64,000 bases of DNA from CBDFHC01 sp965247585 (GCA_965247585.1 CBDFHC010000003.1:603202-667201); one strand, 5' to 3'. Counted from the first letter of the stretch, positions 8,567 through 17,375 are shown. Numbers and translations are program-made. Notes: generated by a model from the letters alone, not told the origin.

Positions 8567-9238
8567 TTGGCGGAAGACTCTCCCAAGATCACAATCGAGC
8601 GCAACGGACCGTACGTTGTAGAGGGCCGAGTGCCCCTGGTCCGAAAGACGCCGGTGGTCTCTGAGTTCGGAGAGCCGCTGACCTGGGAGAAGGGACCACT
8701 CCTCCGCGCCTCAAAGAGGTATCTCCTATGCCGCTGCGGCAAGTCCAATAACAAGCCCCTGTGCGACGGCACTCACACCGACATTGGGTTTGACGGGACG
8801 GAAGCAGCCGACCAATCCCTCATCGCCGATCGGCAGAAGACTTACGATGGGGTAAGAATCACGATAAAGGACGATAGGTCCTTGTGTATGCATGCCGGTT
8901 TTTGCGGCACTCGAGTTTCCAATGTCTGGAAAATGATAGAACAGACTGAGGACACGCAGGTTAGGGCCCAGGTGATGGCGATGATTGAGCGGTGCCCTTC
9001 CGGGGCCCTCTCCTACGCCCTGGACCCGGAAACAGATGCGCCGGAGCCGGACCTATCCGTTGGGATTGCGGTAACCCCTGACGGTCCGCTTTGGGTCATC
9101 GGTGGAATTCCGGTAGAACGCGCGGACGGTATGCCTATTGAGACGCGCAACCGGGTCACGTTGTGCCGGTGCGGGGCCTCCAAGACCAAGCCATTGTGCG
9201 ACGGTTCGCATAGAGACATAGGTTTTACGTCCGAGTAG
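8567..9238 (+). CDS. Double CDGSH iron-sulfur protein with a ferredoxin-like middle domain
   Basis: A protein of about 223 residues with two CDGSH-type 2Fe-2S motifs, one near the N-terminal third (LCRCGKSNNKPLCDGTH) and one at the C-terminus (LCRCGASKTKPLCDGSH). Each has the CxC..C..H ligand pattern. Between them a divergent ferredoxin-like segment reads CMHAGFC...IERCPSGALSY, typical of the Fer4_19 group found with bacterial CDGSH proteins. The start is taken as TTG 8567 because a perfect aaggagg ends five bases upstream; an in-frame upstream TTG at 8540 has no ribosome site. A role in redox sensing or Fe-S handling is inferred from the family only. It is followed by a VioB-like ferritin-fold gene on the same strand. 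Confidence 0.88.
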   Translation: MAEDSPKITIERNGPYVVEGRVPLVRKTPVVSEFGEPLTWEKGPLLRASKRYLLCRCGKSNNKPLCDGTHTDIGFDGTEAADQSLIADRQKTYDGVRITIKDDRSLCMHAGFCGTRVSNVWKMIEQTEDTQVRAQVMAMIERCPSGALSYALDPETDAPEPDLSVGIAVTPDGPLWVIGGIPVERADGMPIETRNRVTLCRCGASKTKPLCDGSHRDIGFTSE

Positions 9239-9387
9239 CGGTGACGCAGGTGGGGCGCGTGCAACGGAAACGCTGGGTTTCCTGGCCACTGCGCCTGATC
9301 CGACGGACTTTGGGCGCGCAAGAAACTGTGCATCTAATAGGACAGCCACCACGTTGGCCGAGTTGAGTTGAAGATGAGTCCGAACCA

Positions 9388-10662
9388 ATGGGTGAAGTCA
9401 TGGTGAACGCGCCAGTCAGGATTGAAAACAGAGCCCAGCTAATTTATTTGCTCACGGAAGCCGCGGAGCTGGAGCACGGGATTATGTGCTGCTACTTGTT
9501 TTACGCTTACAGTATGAAACGCGGTGTGGAAGAGGGGATCTCCGAAGAGCAACTGAGATTTGTACGGCGGTGGCGAAGAGCTATCATCCAGGTTTCTATT
9601 GAAGAAATGCTGCATATGTGCCTTACCTGCAACTTACTCACAGCAGTGGGCGGCGCTCCGCATTTACGCCGGCCCAACCTTCCGGTAAGCCCAAATGCTT
9701 ATCCGCCGTCGTTCAAATTAGAGCTTGTCCCGTTTAGCTGGCAATCGCTGGAGAACTTCCTATTTATAGAAAGGCCGGAGGAACTTGAACCTGGAGAAGG
9801 GGAGAGCACGGGGTTGGGATTATCGTTTTCGCCGCCGCCGAAGCTCAGCGACATATTCTCAAGCGCACGGGCATATGAGAGCCAAGGCCGCCTTTACCAT
9901 GGCATTGAAGACGGCCTCCAATACCTCGCCCAAAAATACGGTGAGGATGGCCTGTTCCTCGGTCCACCCAAAGCCCAGATTGCAGGGGCCTATTTCAAAC
10001 TACCGGGTTTAAATCCGGTGACGGATTTGACTTCGGCAGAGGCCGCGCTTCAGGGAATTATCGTGCAAGGGGAAGGAGCGCGTGGGGTGTCTAAAGACTC
10101 CCATCATGGCAAATTTCTCACCATTCAGGAGGAGTACCGGCAGCTACTCAAGGACGACCCTAATTTCCAGCCGGGACGTCCGGTGATGCGGAACCCTTAT
10201 TCTATGTTGCCGAGTGACGTGAGCAATGATGGAGAAGTGAACCTAATTGAAGACGCGCTGAGTGTGGATATAAGCAATTTATTTGACGGGTGTTACGAGC
10301 TTTTAATTCTATTGCTTGGGCGATTATTTGCGCACGGAGAGGAATCTGAAGAGGAGCTAACGCAATTGTCAGATATTACGGAGAAGCTGATGATGGACGT
10401 GATCAGTCCTCTTGGCGAGGCGCTGACCGCGCTTCCCGCGGGCCCGTCCAATCCCGGCTTAACGGCCGGTCCCAGTTTCCGCTTCTCCCGAGATGTGAAT
10501 ACTCCTCCCCACCGGACCGCCGCCAGGGCATTGTTCATAGAGCGGTTGAATGAGCTTTCGGCATATTGCGGATTTCTCCAGGTGGACGGAAATGTCTCTT
10601 CCGTGTTGACGCGGGTAAAGGGCTCCCTGGACAAGTGTGCGGGGCAGCTAAAATCAGCGTGA
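9388..10662 (+). CDS. Ferritin-like fold protein, VioB/iminophenylpyruvate dimer synthase type
   Basis: A 424-residue protein of the ferritin-like group related to the iminophenyl-pyruvate dimer synthase (VioB/RebD) domain. Helical metal-site motifs are visible near the N-terminus: LLTEAAELEHGIMCCYLFYAY and, about 60 residues on, IIQVSIEEMLHMCLTCNLL, giving the E..ExxH pattern of carboxylate-bridged iron proteins. The neighbouring VGGAPHLRRPNLP is typical of this family. Later sequence is mixed, with a second helical block around 285-340. No pigment-biosynthesis partner genes are nearby, so an indole-alkaloid role is not supported. Pairing with the CDGSH gene suggests an iron or redox function. 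ATG 9388 is used; ATG 9400 is an alternative, and neither has a strong ribosome site. Confidence 0.75.
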   Translation: MGEVMVNAPVRIENRAQLIYLLTEAAELEHGIMCCYLFYAYSMKRGVEEGISEEQLRFVRRWRRAIIQVSIEEMLHMCLTCNLLTAVGGAPHLRRPNLPVSPNAYPPSFKLELVPFSWQSLENFLFIERPEELEPGEGESTGLGLSFSPPPKLSDIFSSARAYESQGRLYHGIEDGLQYLAQKYGEDGLFLGPPKAQIAGAYFKLPGLNPVTDLTSAEAALQGIIVQGEGARGVSKDSHHGKFLTIQEEYRQLLKDDPNFQPGRPVMRNPYSMLPSDVSNDGEVNLIEDALSVDISNLFDGCYELLILLLGRLFAHGEESEEELTQLSDITEKLMMDVISPLGEALTALPAGPSNPGLTAGPSFRFSRDVNTPPHRTAARALFIERLNELSAYCGFLQVDGNVSSVLTRVKGSLDKCAGQLKSA

Positions 10663-10681
10663 TACGGGTTTCTTGGAAGCG

Positions 10682-11110
10682 TCACTCCACCAGCCGGGCA
10701 TCTGCGTCACGCAAGCGTTGCGCCAGGACGTGAAGCATCCTAACGGCAACCTGAGGCTGCCTCTCAAGCTGAGCGAGGAACACCCACCGGTCTATGCCTA
10801 TACACTCCACTTCGTCCAACGCCCGAATGGTTGCCGTCCTGGGCCATTCGCCGAGCAGCGCCATCTCGCCAAACACTTCGCTTGGCCCAAGCTCCGCAAG
10901 GACTTGTTGGCGGTCAGTTCCCAACCCCTTCACGACCTCCAGCTTTCCAGAGATAATTACGTAGAGGCCGTTGCCCGTGCGGCCCTCCTCAACCACCAGC
11001 TCCCCCGGGCTGAATGTCTTTTGAAAGGTAAAGGTAGAGATGGCGTCCAACTGGCCCGGGTCCAGACCGGAAAATAGCCACACTCTGCCTAGCGCATCTG
11101 CTTTAGACAT
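10682..11110 (-). CDS. Cyclic nucleotide-binding domain protein (stand-alone CAP_ED)
   Basis: A 142-residue protein consisting essentially of one cyclic nucleotide-binding beta-roll with flanking helices. The phosphate-binding cassette reads VFGEMALLGEWPRTATIRA, keeping the Gly-Glu and the Arg that contacts the cyclic phosphate in CRP/PKA-type domains. There is no DNA-binding helix-turn-helix, so it is a sensor or adaptor rather than a CRP regulator. It is transcribed divergently from the class II cNMP phosphodiesterase 67 bases away and lies 2.6 kb from the cyclase gene, which strongly suggests a common signalling function. Its downstream partner is unknown. Confidence 0.87.
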   Translation of the reverse strand: MSKADALGRVWLFSGLDPGQLDAISTFTFQKTFSPGELVVEEGRTGNGLYVIISGKLEVVKGLGTDRQQVLAELGPSEVFGEMALLGEWPRTATIRALDEVECIGIDRWVFLAQLERQPQVAVRMLHVLAQRLRDADARLVE

Positions 11111-11177
11111 GAAATCTCTCGTGCCCCCTAAACCCTGATGAACTAAGTGAGTCTATAGTTTCTGTGCCGGTACAACA

Positions 11178-11945
11178 ATGAAAATACGCGTTCTTGGCTG
11201 CCATCACACGGAGACGGAAAGCGCGCGGCTTAGCTCTTTGCTTATGGACGACCAGATTGCGTTGGACGCGGGTGCGCTCACTTCAACCTTGTCCTTAGAA
11301 GAGCAAGCCAAAATCAACTCCGTCATTATTACCCACCATCATTTCGATCACGTGCGGGACCTGCTCACACTGGCGCTTGGCGGGTACCACACCGGAGAGA
11401 CCATATCCGTTTACTCAACTCCGGAAGTGCTGGAATTTCTGGGCGACAATTTCCTTAATGGGCGATTGTATCCAGATTTCACTACCAGGCCTACCCCGCC
11501 GCGTCTTAGATTGGTACCCATAGAGTCAGGCCGCTCACATCAGGTGGCGCATATAGAAGTCACACCGCTGGATGTGGACCACAGCGTTCCAGCGATTGGA
11601 ATTTTTATTAAAGGCAAGGGCGGCGAATCGTTGTTCTGTACCGGCGACACTGGAGGAGGATTCGCTGGGACCCTGGAACGGTTCCGGCCTAGCACTCTCA
11701 TCACGGAGGTCACTTTTCCGAACGCCGAGGAGGCCCTTGCGCGTATGACTAAACACATGACTCCCAAGCTTCTGGAGGACGAGCTACTCTTGTTGGCGGG
11801 GACTGGGAGCCTGCCACAGTCCGTATTGGCAATACACATGAGCCCAGAGACGGAGGATCAGATCCGGGAAGAGCTCGCCGGTGTTGGGGAGAAGCTGAGC
11901 ATTCCTATCACGCCTGCATATGAAGGGATGGTCCCGGAGCTTTAG
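11178..11945 (+). CDS. Metallo-beta-lactamase-fold 3',5'-cyclic-nucleotide phosphodiesterase (class II type)
   Basis: A 255-residue MBL-fold hydrolase matching the class II cNMP phosphodiesterase group (yeast PDE1/CpdP type). Visible features are an N-terminal beta strand MKIRVLGC, the zinc motif ITHHHFDHVRD at 51-60, LDVDHSVPAIG, FCTGDTGG with the bridging Asp, and a final AIHMSP histidine. Family-typical blocks FLNGRLYPDFT and LITEVTFPN..EE are also present. It would hydrolyse cAMP or cGMP to the 5' nucleotide. Location beside a cNMP-binding protein and near a class III cyclase fits signal turnover. The start ATG 11178 lacks a strong ribosome site. Confidence 0.85.
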   Translation: MKIRVLGCHHTETESARLSSLLMDDQIALDAGALTSTLSLEEQAKINSVIITHHHFDHVRDLLTLALGGYHTGETISVYSTPEVLEFLGDNFLNGRLYPDFTTRPTPPRLRLVPIESGRSHQVAHIEVTPLDVDHSVPAIGIFIKGKGGESLFCTGDTGGGFAGTLERFRPSTLITEVTFPNAEEALARMTKHMTPKLLEDELLLLAGTGSLPQSVLAIHMSPETEDQIREELAGVGEKLSIPITPAYEGMVPEL

Positions 11946-12633
11946 CCACGGGGGAGACCAGGTTTAATATCTTTACCGATCAAGGTTTGGCGCGAGCCGC
12001 TTTCCACAAACCTGAGCGTATCTTTCCAGGTCACCGGCTCCTATCAACTGAAGAATTCTGGGTCCGACAGTGAAGCGCCGCAGCGGACCCGTGAACTCTG
12101 GATTATCCGGGTGGGGAGCAAGGGAGCCTTTTTGGAGCGGCCGGTTTTATCCGATTCCTGGGCACGGAGTCAGCGCCACCCTTTGGAAGGCGGTATCCGA
12201 TAAAGGGTGGCGCAGCACAGACGTCCCGATTCCCCGGCTGAAGGGAAAGCGGAATGGGCTCGTCCTTCGATGGCCTCAGGATGAGCGGGTTGGAAGGGTA
12301 GAGGGGGTTGGGCTGCCAGGCGGAGGAGGTGGCGAGTGTGTGCATTGTTGTTAGGGAAATCAGCCATGGCGATGGATGCAGGCACCGCAGAAGATTGCGA
12401 ATCATAGGTTGGTGGTTCCCACCGTCCCGCCCCGGAAGGTTATTAAAGTTAGATTCTGGGGGACACCCTCAGACTCCCGTCAGAGGAGTAATACCCCATC
12501 TGGACTCCCCTTTTGAGCACGTTTGGAGAACGGCCGGAGGCCGATATTCGAGAGGGGTGTTGGGGTGGACGAATGTGTCTAGTGCTGTTCGGAGCAAGGG
12601 TATTCAACCCATCAAGCGCAAAGGAGGCGCGAC
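11946..12633. repeat. Gene-free region with partial module C and a module A repeat
   Basis: A gene-free stretch of about 690 bases. At about 12240-12300 it carries a truncated module C (ggaatgggctcgtccttcga, then ctcaggatgagcgggttgg). At 12393-12483 there is a full module A (ggttggtggttcccacc, then ggacaccctcagactcccg). A module B-like tail (ccccatctggactcccc) follows. The first 250 bases hold nothing recognisable. It ends in a strong Shine-Dalgarno, aaaggagg at 12620-12627, belonging to the gene stub at 12634. Confidence 0.75.
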
Positions 12634-12825
12634 GTGGCGTTTAATTACGACCTGATTTTAAAGGGCGGCGAGGTGGTGGATGCGTCCCTAGGGCTGCACG
12701 CCACCAGGGACGTGGGGTTCAAGGACGGGAAGGTTTCGGGGGTGGCGACAGTGGTGTCAATGAGCTATTGGCCTATGGTCTCAAGGGGCGTGGCCAAACC
12801 ACGCCATCAGGCAGGTGGCAGCTAA
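12634..12825 (+). pseudogene. Amidohydrolase N-terminal stub fused to a duplicated MFS 3' end
   Basis: A chimeric reading frame. The first 37 or so codons (MAFNYDLILKGGEVVDASLG, then ..RDVGFKDGKVSGV) are the typical N-terminus of a dihydroorotase/amidohydrolase-type enzyme, with an excellent Shine-Dalgarno before GTG 12634. At about 12750 the frame switches to VVSMSYWPMVSRGVAKPRHQ and ends as GGS. Apart from one Leu-to-Met change this is the C-terminus of the MFS transporter at 19847-21301. The metal-binding HxH and everything beyond are missing, so the product cannot be an enzyme. The promoter and ribosome site may still drive a 63-residue peptide. Confidence 0.8.
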
Positions 12826-12930
12826 GCAGCCGGCAAGACTAACGCTCCGAGTTTCAGGTGGGGTTCAACTCTGGCGCCTGTCTCCACCAGGAACAGGAGG
12901 TAACTGCCCCCCGGACGCTTGCAGTCTGGG
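12750..12930 (+). repeat. Duplicated MFS 3' end and downstream flank (copy 1)
   Basis: About 175-180 bases nearly identical over the coding part, and recognisably similar past the stop codon, to 21226-21400. That partner is the end of the MFS exporter gene plus its downstream region. Shared landmarks are ggcctatggtctcaaggggc, ccacgccatcaggcaggtgg and the downstream acgctccg..ttca. The orientation is the same. This is direct evidence of a segmental duplication or ectopic recombination that also created the chimeric stub. Confidence 0.85.
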
Positions 12931-13049
12931 GGCGATTCGTCTATAAGGACAACGTCAGTTTTTACTTCGACGGTTACTATCTCATAGATGGGCCTGACCG
13001 CCGGCCCAACGGAAATCCAGCGTTAATTTACCCCAGGGAGCGTAACCGA

Positions 13050-15611
13050 ATGGCAAATATAAAATCGCCGATTACAGCCACAGTCAACCGGGTGGCCCTT
13101 ACCAGTCAGACCACAAGAAATGCCGTTGTTTTACCGGAATACGATAAACAGCGCATTGAGGACGTGGGGTTTTTGACCGCGATGACTTTGGTACTGCTGG
13201 GAAACTATGCGCAAACCGGGCATTTCGGGGGCCCTCTGGCCTATACGCCTTATACCGTGGCATCACATTTGGTGGGTCCTGAGACTGGCGGGCTGCGCTT
13301 CGACTATCGTCGGCCCAAGCACCCTTATGCGGACAAGTTCATGCTCGCGGGGGGGCACAATGCGCCGGTGACGTACGCCCTTTGGATGGTTATGGGGGAG
13401 GCGCTAGCGCGAAAGCATGCTGAAACCGGGGACAAACGATTCGAAGTGGACCCGAAGCTGGCCATGTTGTCGATTGATGCGTTCGGTTTTCGAAGAGGGG
13501 CCGGCGCGTTGAAGACGTTACTCCAACAGAACGACTTGGTAGACCATCCTCTGATGGCCCAAGCGAAGATCCGCGGGATCAGGGCGCTGGCGGGCCATTC
13601 TGAGACCACCGACGTTACCAACGACGTAAATGGAGGGCCATCCGGAATAGGTATAGCAACCGCCGCTGGAAAAGCCGCATTCTGGGACATTGTGGGAGCG
13701 TCCGATAAGCTGAAGGTTGTGGCCATTGAGGGTGAATTCGCCATGACCTCTGGCCATTCTCAGGAGATGAAAACCCAAGCGGTGGCGCAGCAAGTGGGAA
13801 AGCGTTTGAGAATCCTTCTGTCCAATAATAACGCCGGCATAGATGATGAGTTGGTGGGCGGCGTGATTAGGCCACAGTACGATGCATATAGGATACAGGA
13901 CCAGTGGGCTTCGTACGGCTGGAATGTGTTAGCGCTGGACGACGGAAACGATTACGACCAAGTGGTAGCTGCCCTTAAGACAATGGAGGACTGGGACCCG
14001 ACGGACGGCAGGCCAATGATAGTTGTTGGCCGTACGGTGAAGGGATGGTGGCCCGGCGCAGAGAATGGGAACATTCCGGGATATGGAGAACAGATCATTA
14101 GCTACCGTAGCCACCCCTACGCTTTCGGCATGAACGGAGATTACTTCCGAGCCTTGGCCGCTACGTTTGAGCAGCGATTTGGGGTGAAGTTCCAAGGTAT
14201 CAGCGACGGCCCTGTTTCCGACACCAGGGACCGATTGATCCAGTTCAAGCAGAACATTGACGTGGCTATGTCTGTCTTAGAGAAAGACGGTCTGGGGGAC
14301 TGGCTGGCGCAGAGGTTGGTGGAGATTGGGGACTTGGTGACTGACGATATGCCATTAAGGATAGATAGGAGCACCGACCCTTTTCTTGATCCCCGGCTGA
14401 AGATTGAAAGCTTGCCCATGGAACCCCAGGTGGTTACGGTCCGGAACCCCATAAGCGGAGAGGAGAAGGAAGCGACCATCACATTATTCGAGGCCCCGGG
14501 CAAGGTCCGAGGTTCCCGGCGAGCGATTTCCGAGATATTCAAGTGGATGAATTACGTCACAGACAACCGGATGATTCTCCTAGCAGCCGACTTGTCAGAT
14601 TCGATCAATGTGGAGGGCGGATCCTTTTGGGGCCACTACGATCCGGTAGAGAACCCAGCAGGAACGCGGCTCAAGGCAGTGATCCAGGAAGCGGGGAACG
14701 CGTCCACCGCGGTGGGGCTTGTAGGACAAACTGCTTCCTTGGACCCGAAGCAGCATGTAGGGCTATGGGCTCTTAGCGGCAGCTATGGCGCCTTCACGCC
14801 CCTAATGTACCTGCCGTCCCGCGTCTGGAGCCAGCAGAACCAGGACAGTCCGTTCCGCGTTGGGGTCTTGAATATACTGGCCGGGCATTCCGGCCCGGAA
14901 ACCGCGGCTGACGCCCGTACCCACTTCGGCATATTTTCACCTCAAGTGTGGAAGCTGTTTCCCAGACATCAAGTGATTACGCTGAGTTTATGGGACTACA
15001 ACGACGTAGCGTCAGGATATTTCGCCGCCGTTGAGATTGCGGCGAGGGACCCGAAGGTGGGTATCATAGTTCTTGAAGTGGCAAGACCCGACAATCCAGT
15101 GGCCGACCGGAGCAAGTTTGCTGATACAGACCCCAAAGCAGCAGCCAAAGGCATGTATGTCATCAGGGACTTTGAGGCGGGAAAGCCCAGACATGGCTTT
15201 GTGGTAGTGCAGGGGTCATCTTCTACGGTGAATCTGGTGTCGGTCTTGCCCCGCATAGAGGAAGATGGGTTGAACATAAAGGTTATCTCAGCCATCAGTG
15301 ATGAGCTTTTTGCCCGACAGCCTCAGGAGTATCGGGAGTCTGTTTATCCGCCGGAAGCACGTTACGACATGATGGTGGTCAGCACCGGTACCCGGCGGTC
15401 ATTCCCGGTACAAGATGCCGGTCCACTGACCGACGAGTATTCTTTGGTATCGGACTGGGACGATCAATGGTTGACTGGTGGTAGCGAGTCCGACGTTATT
15501 GCTGAAGCTCATTTGGACCCTGAATCCATCTTCCAAGGGATAAGGCGCTTTGCCATGGAGCGCAGCAGCCGGATATCCCGCCAAGCGGCTCAACTGGACA
15601 GTTTGAGGTAA
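13050..15611 (+). CDS. Transketolase-like ThDP enzyme, unusually long
   Basis: An 853-residue protein with the three-domain transketolase layout. Aligned blocks include GHFGGPLAYTPYTVASHL (cf. GHPG..), LAGGHNAPVTYALW (cf. LSNGH..), GHSETTDVT..GGPSGIGIATAAGKA (cf. GHPE..TGPLGQG) and a ThDP-binding region from IEGEF (227-229) to SNNNAGID (258-265). The ThDP motif's first part is EGE instead of GDG, a clear departure, though the spacing to the Asn run is normal. The pyrimidine and C-terminal domains follow (DLSDSINVEGGSFWGHYD, then LSGSYGAFTPL..). It is about 180 residues longer than ordinary transketolase. The start is ATG 13050, behind an agggag site. Donor and acceptor sugars cannot be predicted. 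Confidence 0.8.
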   Translation: MANIKSPITATVNRVALTSQTTRNAVVLPEYDKQRIEDVGFLTAMTLVLLGNYAQTGHFGGPLAYTPYTVASHLVGPETGGLRFDYRRPKHPYADKFMLAGGHNAPVTYALWMVMGEALARKHAETGDKRFEVDPKLAMLSIDAFGFRRGAGALKTLLQQNDLVDHPLMAQAKIRGIRALAGHSETTDVTNDVNGGPSGIGIATAAGKAAFWDIVGASDKLKVVAIEGEFAMTSGHSQEMKTQAVAQQVGKRLRILLSNNNAGIDDELVGGVIRPQYDAYRIQDQWASYGWNVLALDDGNDYDQVVAALKTMEDWDPTDGRPMIVVGRTVKGWWPGAENGNIPGYGEQIISYRSHPYAFGMNGDYFRALAATFEQRFGVKFQGISDGPVSDTRDRLIQFKQNIDVAMSVLEKDGLGDWLAQRLVEIGDLVTDDMPLRIDRSTDPFLDPRLKIESLPMEPQVVTVRNPISGEEKEATITLFEAPGKVRGSRRAISEIFKWMNYVTDNRMILLAADLSDSINVEGGSFWGHYDPVENPAGTRLKAVIQEAGNASTAVGLVGQTASLDPKQHVGLWALSGSYGAFTPLMYLPSRVWSQQNQDSPFRVGVLNILAGHSGPETAADARTHFGIFSPQVWKLFPRHQVITLSLWDYNDVASGYFAAVEIAARDPKVGIIVLEVARPDNPVADRSKFADTDPKAAAKGMYVIRDFEAGKPRHGFVVVQGSSSTVNLVSVLPRIEEDGLNIKVISAISDELFARQPQEYRESVYPPEARYDMMVVSTGTRRSFPVQDAGPLTDEYSLVSDWDDQWLTGGSESDVIAEAHLDPESIFQGIRRFAMERSSRISRQAAQLDSLR

Positions 15612-15709
15612 GCCCTACCAATCTGACGGCCAGAAAAATTGCCAGCCTGTGGTCCAGGTATCGTTCGAGCCCGCCCCGGCTCCGGCAAGAACATGGACTC
15701 GTTACTGAA

Positions 15710-15733
15710 GCCTCCCGAGACTCCTCGGGAGGC
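15710..15733. terminator. Bidirectional hairpin terminator
   Basis: A perfect 10-bp stem, gcctcccgag / ctcgggaggc, with a 4-base loop, lies between the convergent transketolase and ABC genes. The downstream T content is modest (tcctttgtt). The hairpin and its left flank resemble the terminator at 19753-19782. Confidence 0.75.
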
Positions 15734-15780
15734 TCCTTTGTTAGCATGACTCCGGGGCCTTCCCAGAATGAAGTAGGAAG

Positions 15781-16497
15781 CTAGTTTTCGACCTTACCGG
15801 TATCGATGGGGCCATCCACCAAGGCGCCGTCAAATATCTGCATGATCCGGTTCGCTTTTGAGCTTAAAGCTGGATCATGGGTAGCCACGATGATGGTAAT
15901 ACCCTGACTTTGTAGCGCGTCGCGAAAGATGGTGGCGATGGCGTCGGCGGTTACGGTGTCCAGCTCCCCGGTGGGCTCGTCGGCGAAAATAACTTCCGGC
16001 CTGGTGACTAACGCCCGCGCCACGGCCACCCGCTGCTGTTCCCCGCCGGAAAGCTCAAAGGGCCTGTGCCGCACTCTGTTGGACAGTCCCACTATGTCCA
16101 AGGCTTCCAAGGCACGCTCCCGCCGAATCCTCCTGGCAAGTCCCGCCAGGTGTAGCGGCAGCTCAACATTTTCGTAGGCGGAGAGGAGGGGAAGCAGTCC
16201 GAACGACTGGAAGACAAAGCCTATCTTTTCGCGCCGCAGACGTGCCATCTCCGTCTCGCCTAACGAGGCCAAGTCCAAGCCCTGGAACAGCACCTTGCCT
16301 TCGGTTGGCCTGTCCAGTCCCGCCATCAGGTTGAGGAGCGTTGTCCTTCCCGACCCCGAGCGGCCCATGACGGCCAGAAACTCACCCTTGGTTACGTCCA
16401 GGCTAACGTTGTTAACGGCTTTGACTTGCTCACCTCCGGAGGCGAATACCCGGGTCAGGCTGAGTGTGCTAATTACGGGTGGATAGCTCCCAGTCAT
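15781..16497 (-). CDS. ABC exporter ATPase (LolD/MacB type) with altered Walker A
   Basis: A 238-residue ATP-binding subunit of the LolD/MacB/FtsE group, which energises FtsX-like permeases in lipoprotein or peptide export. Signature LSGGEQQRVAVARAL, Walker B VIFADEPTGELD and the H-loop ATHDP are intact. The Walker A reads GRSGSGRTT, so the invariant Lys (residue 51) is Arg (AGG instead of AAG), which normally abolishes ATP hydrolysis. It overlaps the upstream ATPase gene by 4 nt (ATGA). The permease of this operon is cut by an IS3 element, so the gene may be decaying without selection. Confidence 0.85.
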   Translation of the reverse strand: MTGSYPPVISTLSLTRVFASGGEQVKAVNNVSLDVTKGEFLAVMGRSGSGRTTLLNLMAGLDRPTEGKVLFQGLDLASLGETEMARLRREKIGFVFQSFGLLPLLSAYENVELPLHLAGLARRIRRERALEALDIVGLSNRVRHRPFELSGGEQQRVAVARALVTRPEVIFADEPTGELDTVTADAIATIFRDALQSQGITIIVATHDPALSSKANRIMQIFDGALVDGPIDTGKVEN

Positions 16498-17375
16498 TTC
16501 TGTTCCGTATCCGCAGGCTTAATAATCACCTGGTCTTCATTGATTGAAACTTGAACGCGAGGTACCAGGTTTAGCCGTTCCACGTAGTCCCGCGGTAGCT
16601 GGAGCCGCCCCGCCTGGTCCACTACGAGGAAGTCCTGCTTCAACCTGCGCACGTCTCGCTGAAATGAGGGGCTCACCAGGCTTTCAGAGCTGACCCTACC
16701 GTCTCGAATATGCACAACCCGGTCCACGTAGTCGGCGACGGCGGGGTCGTGAGTGACGATGGCCACGGTGACGCCGGTGCTCCTGTTGGTGGACCGGAGC
16801 AGCTCCAGAACCTGGGCAGAGCTAATGGAGTCCAACTCTCCCGTGGGCTCGTCAGCCAACAGCAACGGAGGCGCATTCGCCAAAGCCACTGCAATGGCGA
16901 CCCGCTGCTGCTCTCCACCAGAAAGTTGGTGAGGAAACCGTTGCGTCTTGTCGCCTAATCCAAGAGCCTCCAGCAGCTCCATAGACCGCTGTTTGCGGCC
17001 CCTGGCATTTATTCCAGCTATGGCCAGTGGCAGTTCGACGTTTTCGCGGGACGTGAGGTAGGGTCTCAGGTTCCTCCCCGGCGACTGGCACACAAACCCG
17101 ACCTCCGACCGCCGGAAGAGGACCAACTCCTGGTCTGAGATGTTCAGCAGGTCCCGGTTGCCCACCCGTGCTTCGCCAGCCGACGGGCGATCCAATCCCG
17201 CCAGGACATTAAGAAGGGTGGACTTCCCGCTGCCGCTGGCCCCCACGATAGTTATGAGCTCTCCCGCTTCAACCTTCAAGTCCAGACCTCTTAAGGCGAC
17301 CACCTCAAGATCAGCCCGTTTGTAGATCTTAAACAGGTCTTGACACCAGATGTACGGCCCCGTGGCGACGTTCAA
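16494..17375 (-). CDS. ABC exporter ATPase with C-terminal AbrB-like extension
   Basis: A 293-residue ABC ATPase of the same LolD/MacB type, this one with an intact Walker A (GASGSGKST, K51), signature LSGGEQQRVAIAVAL, Walker B LLLADEPTGELD and VTHDP. After the normal end near residue 230 there is an extra segment of about 60 residues, LVVDQAGRLQLPRDYVERL, then VQVSINEDQVIIKP, which looks like a SpoVT/AbrB swapped-hairpin domain. The tail is a feature of some Chloroflexota ABC ATPases and may mediate dimerisation. The gene lies between a truncated permease upstream and a Walker A-mutant ATPase downstream. Confidence 0.85.
   Translation of the reverse strand: MNVATGPYIWCQDLFKIYKRADLEVVALRGLDLKVEAGELITIVGASGSGKSTLLNVLAGLDRPSAGEARVGNRDLLNISDQELVLFRRSEVGFVCQSPGRNLRPYLTSRENVELPLAIAGINARGRKQRSMELLEALGLGDKTQRFPHQLSGGEQQRVAIAVALANAPPLLLADEPTGELDSISSAQVLELLRSTNRSTGVTVAIVTHDPAVADYVDRVVHIRDGRVSSESLVSPSFQRDVRRLKQDFLVVDQAGRLQLPRDYVERLNLVPRVQVSINEDQVIIKPADTEQK

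Noticed and set aside
15660..15690. tRNA-like T-arm sequence (gttcgagcccgcc)
   Set aside because: No acceptor pairing, D-arm or anticodon arm can be built around it; the region is part of the duplicated terminator flank.
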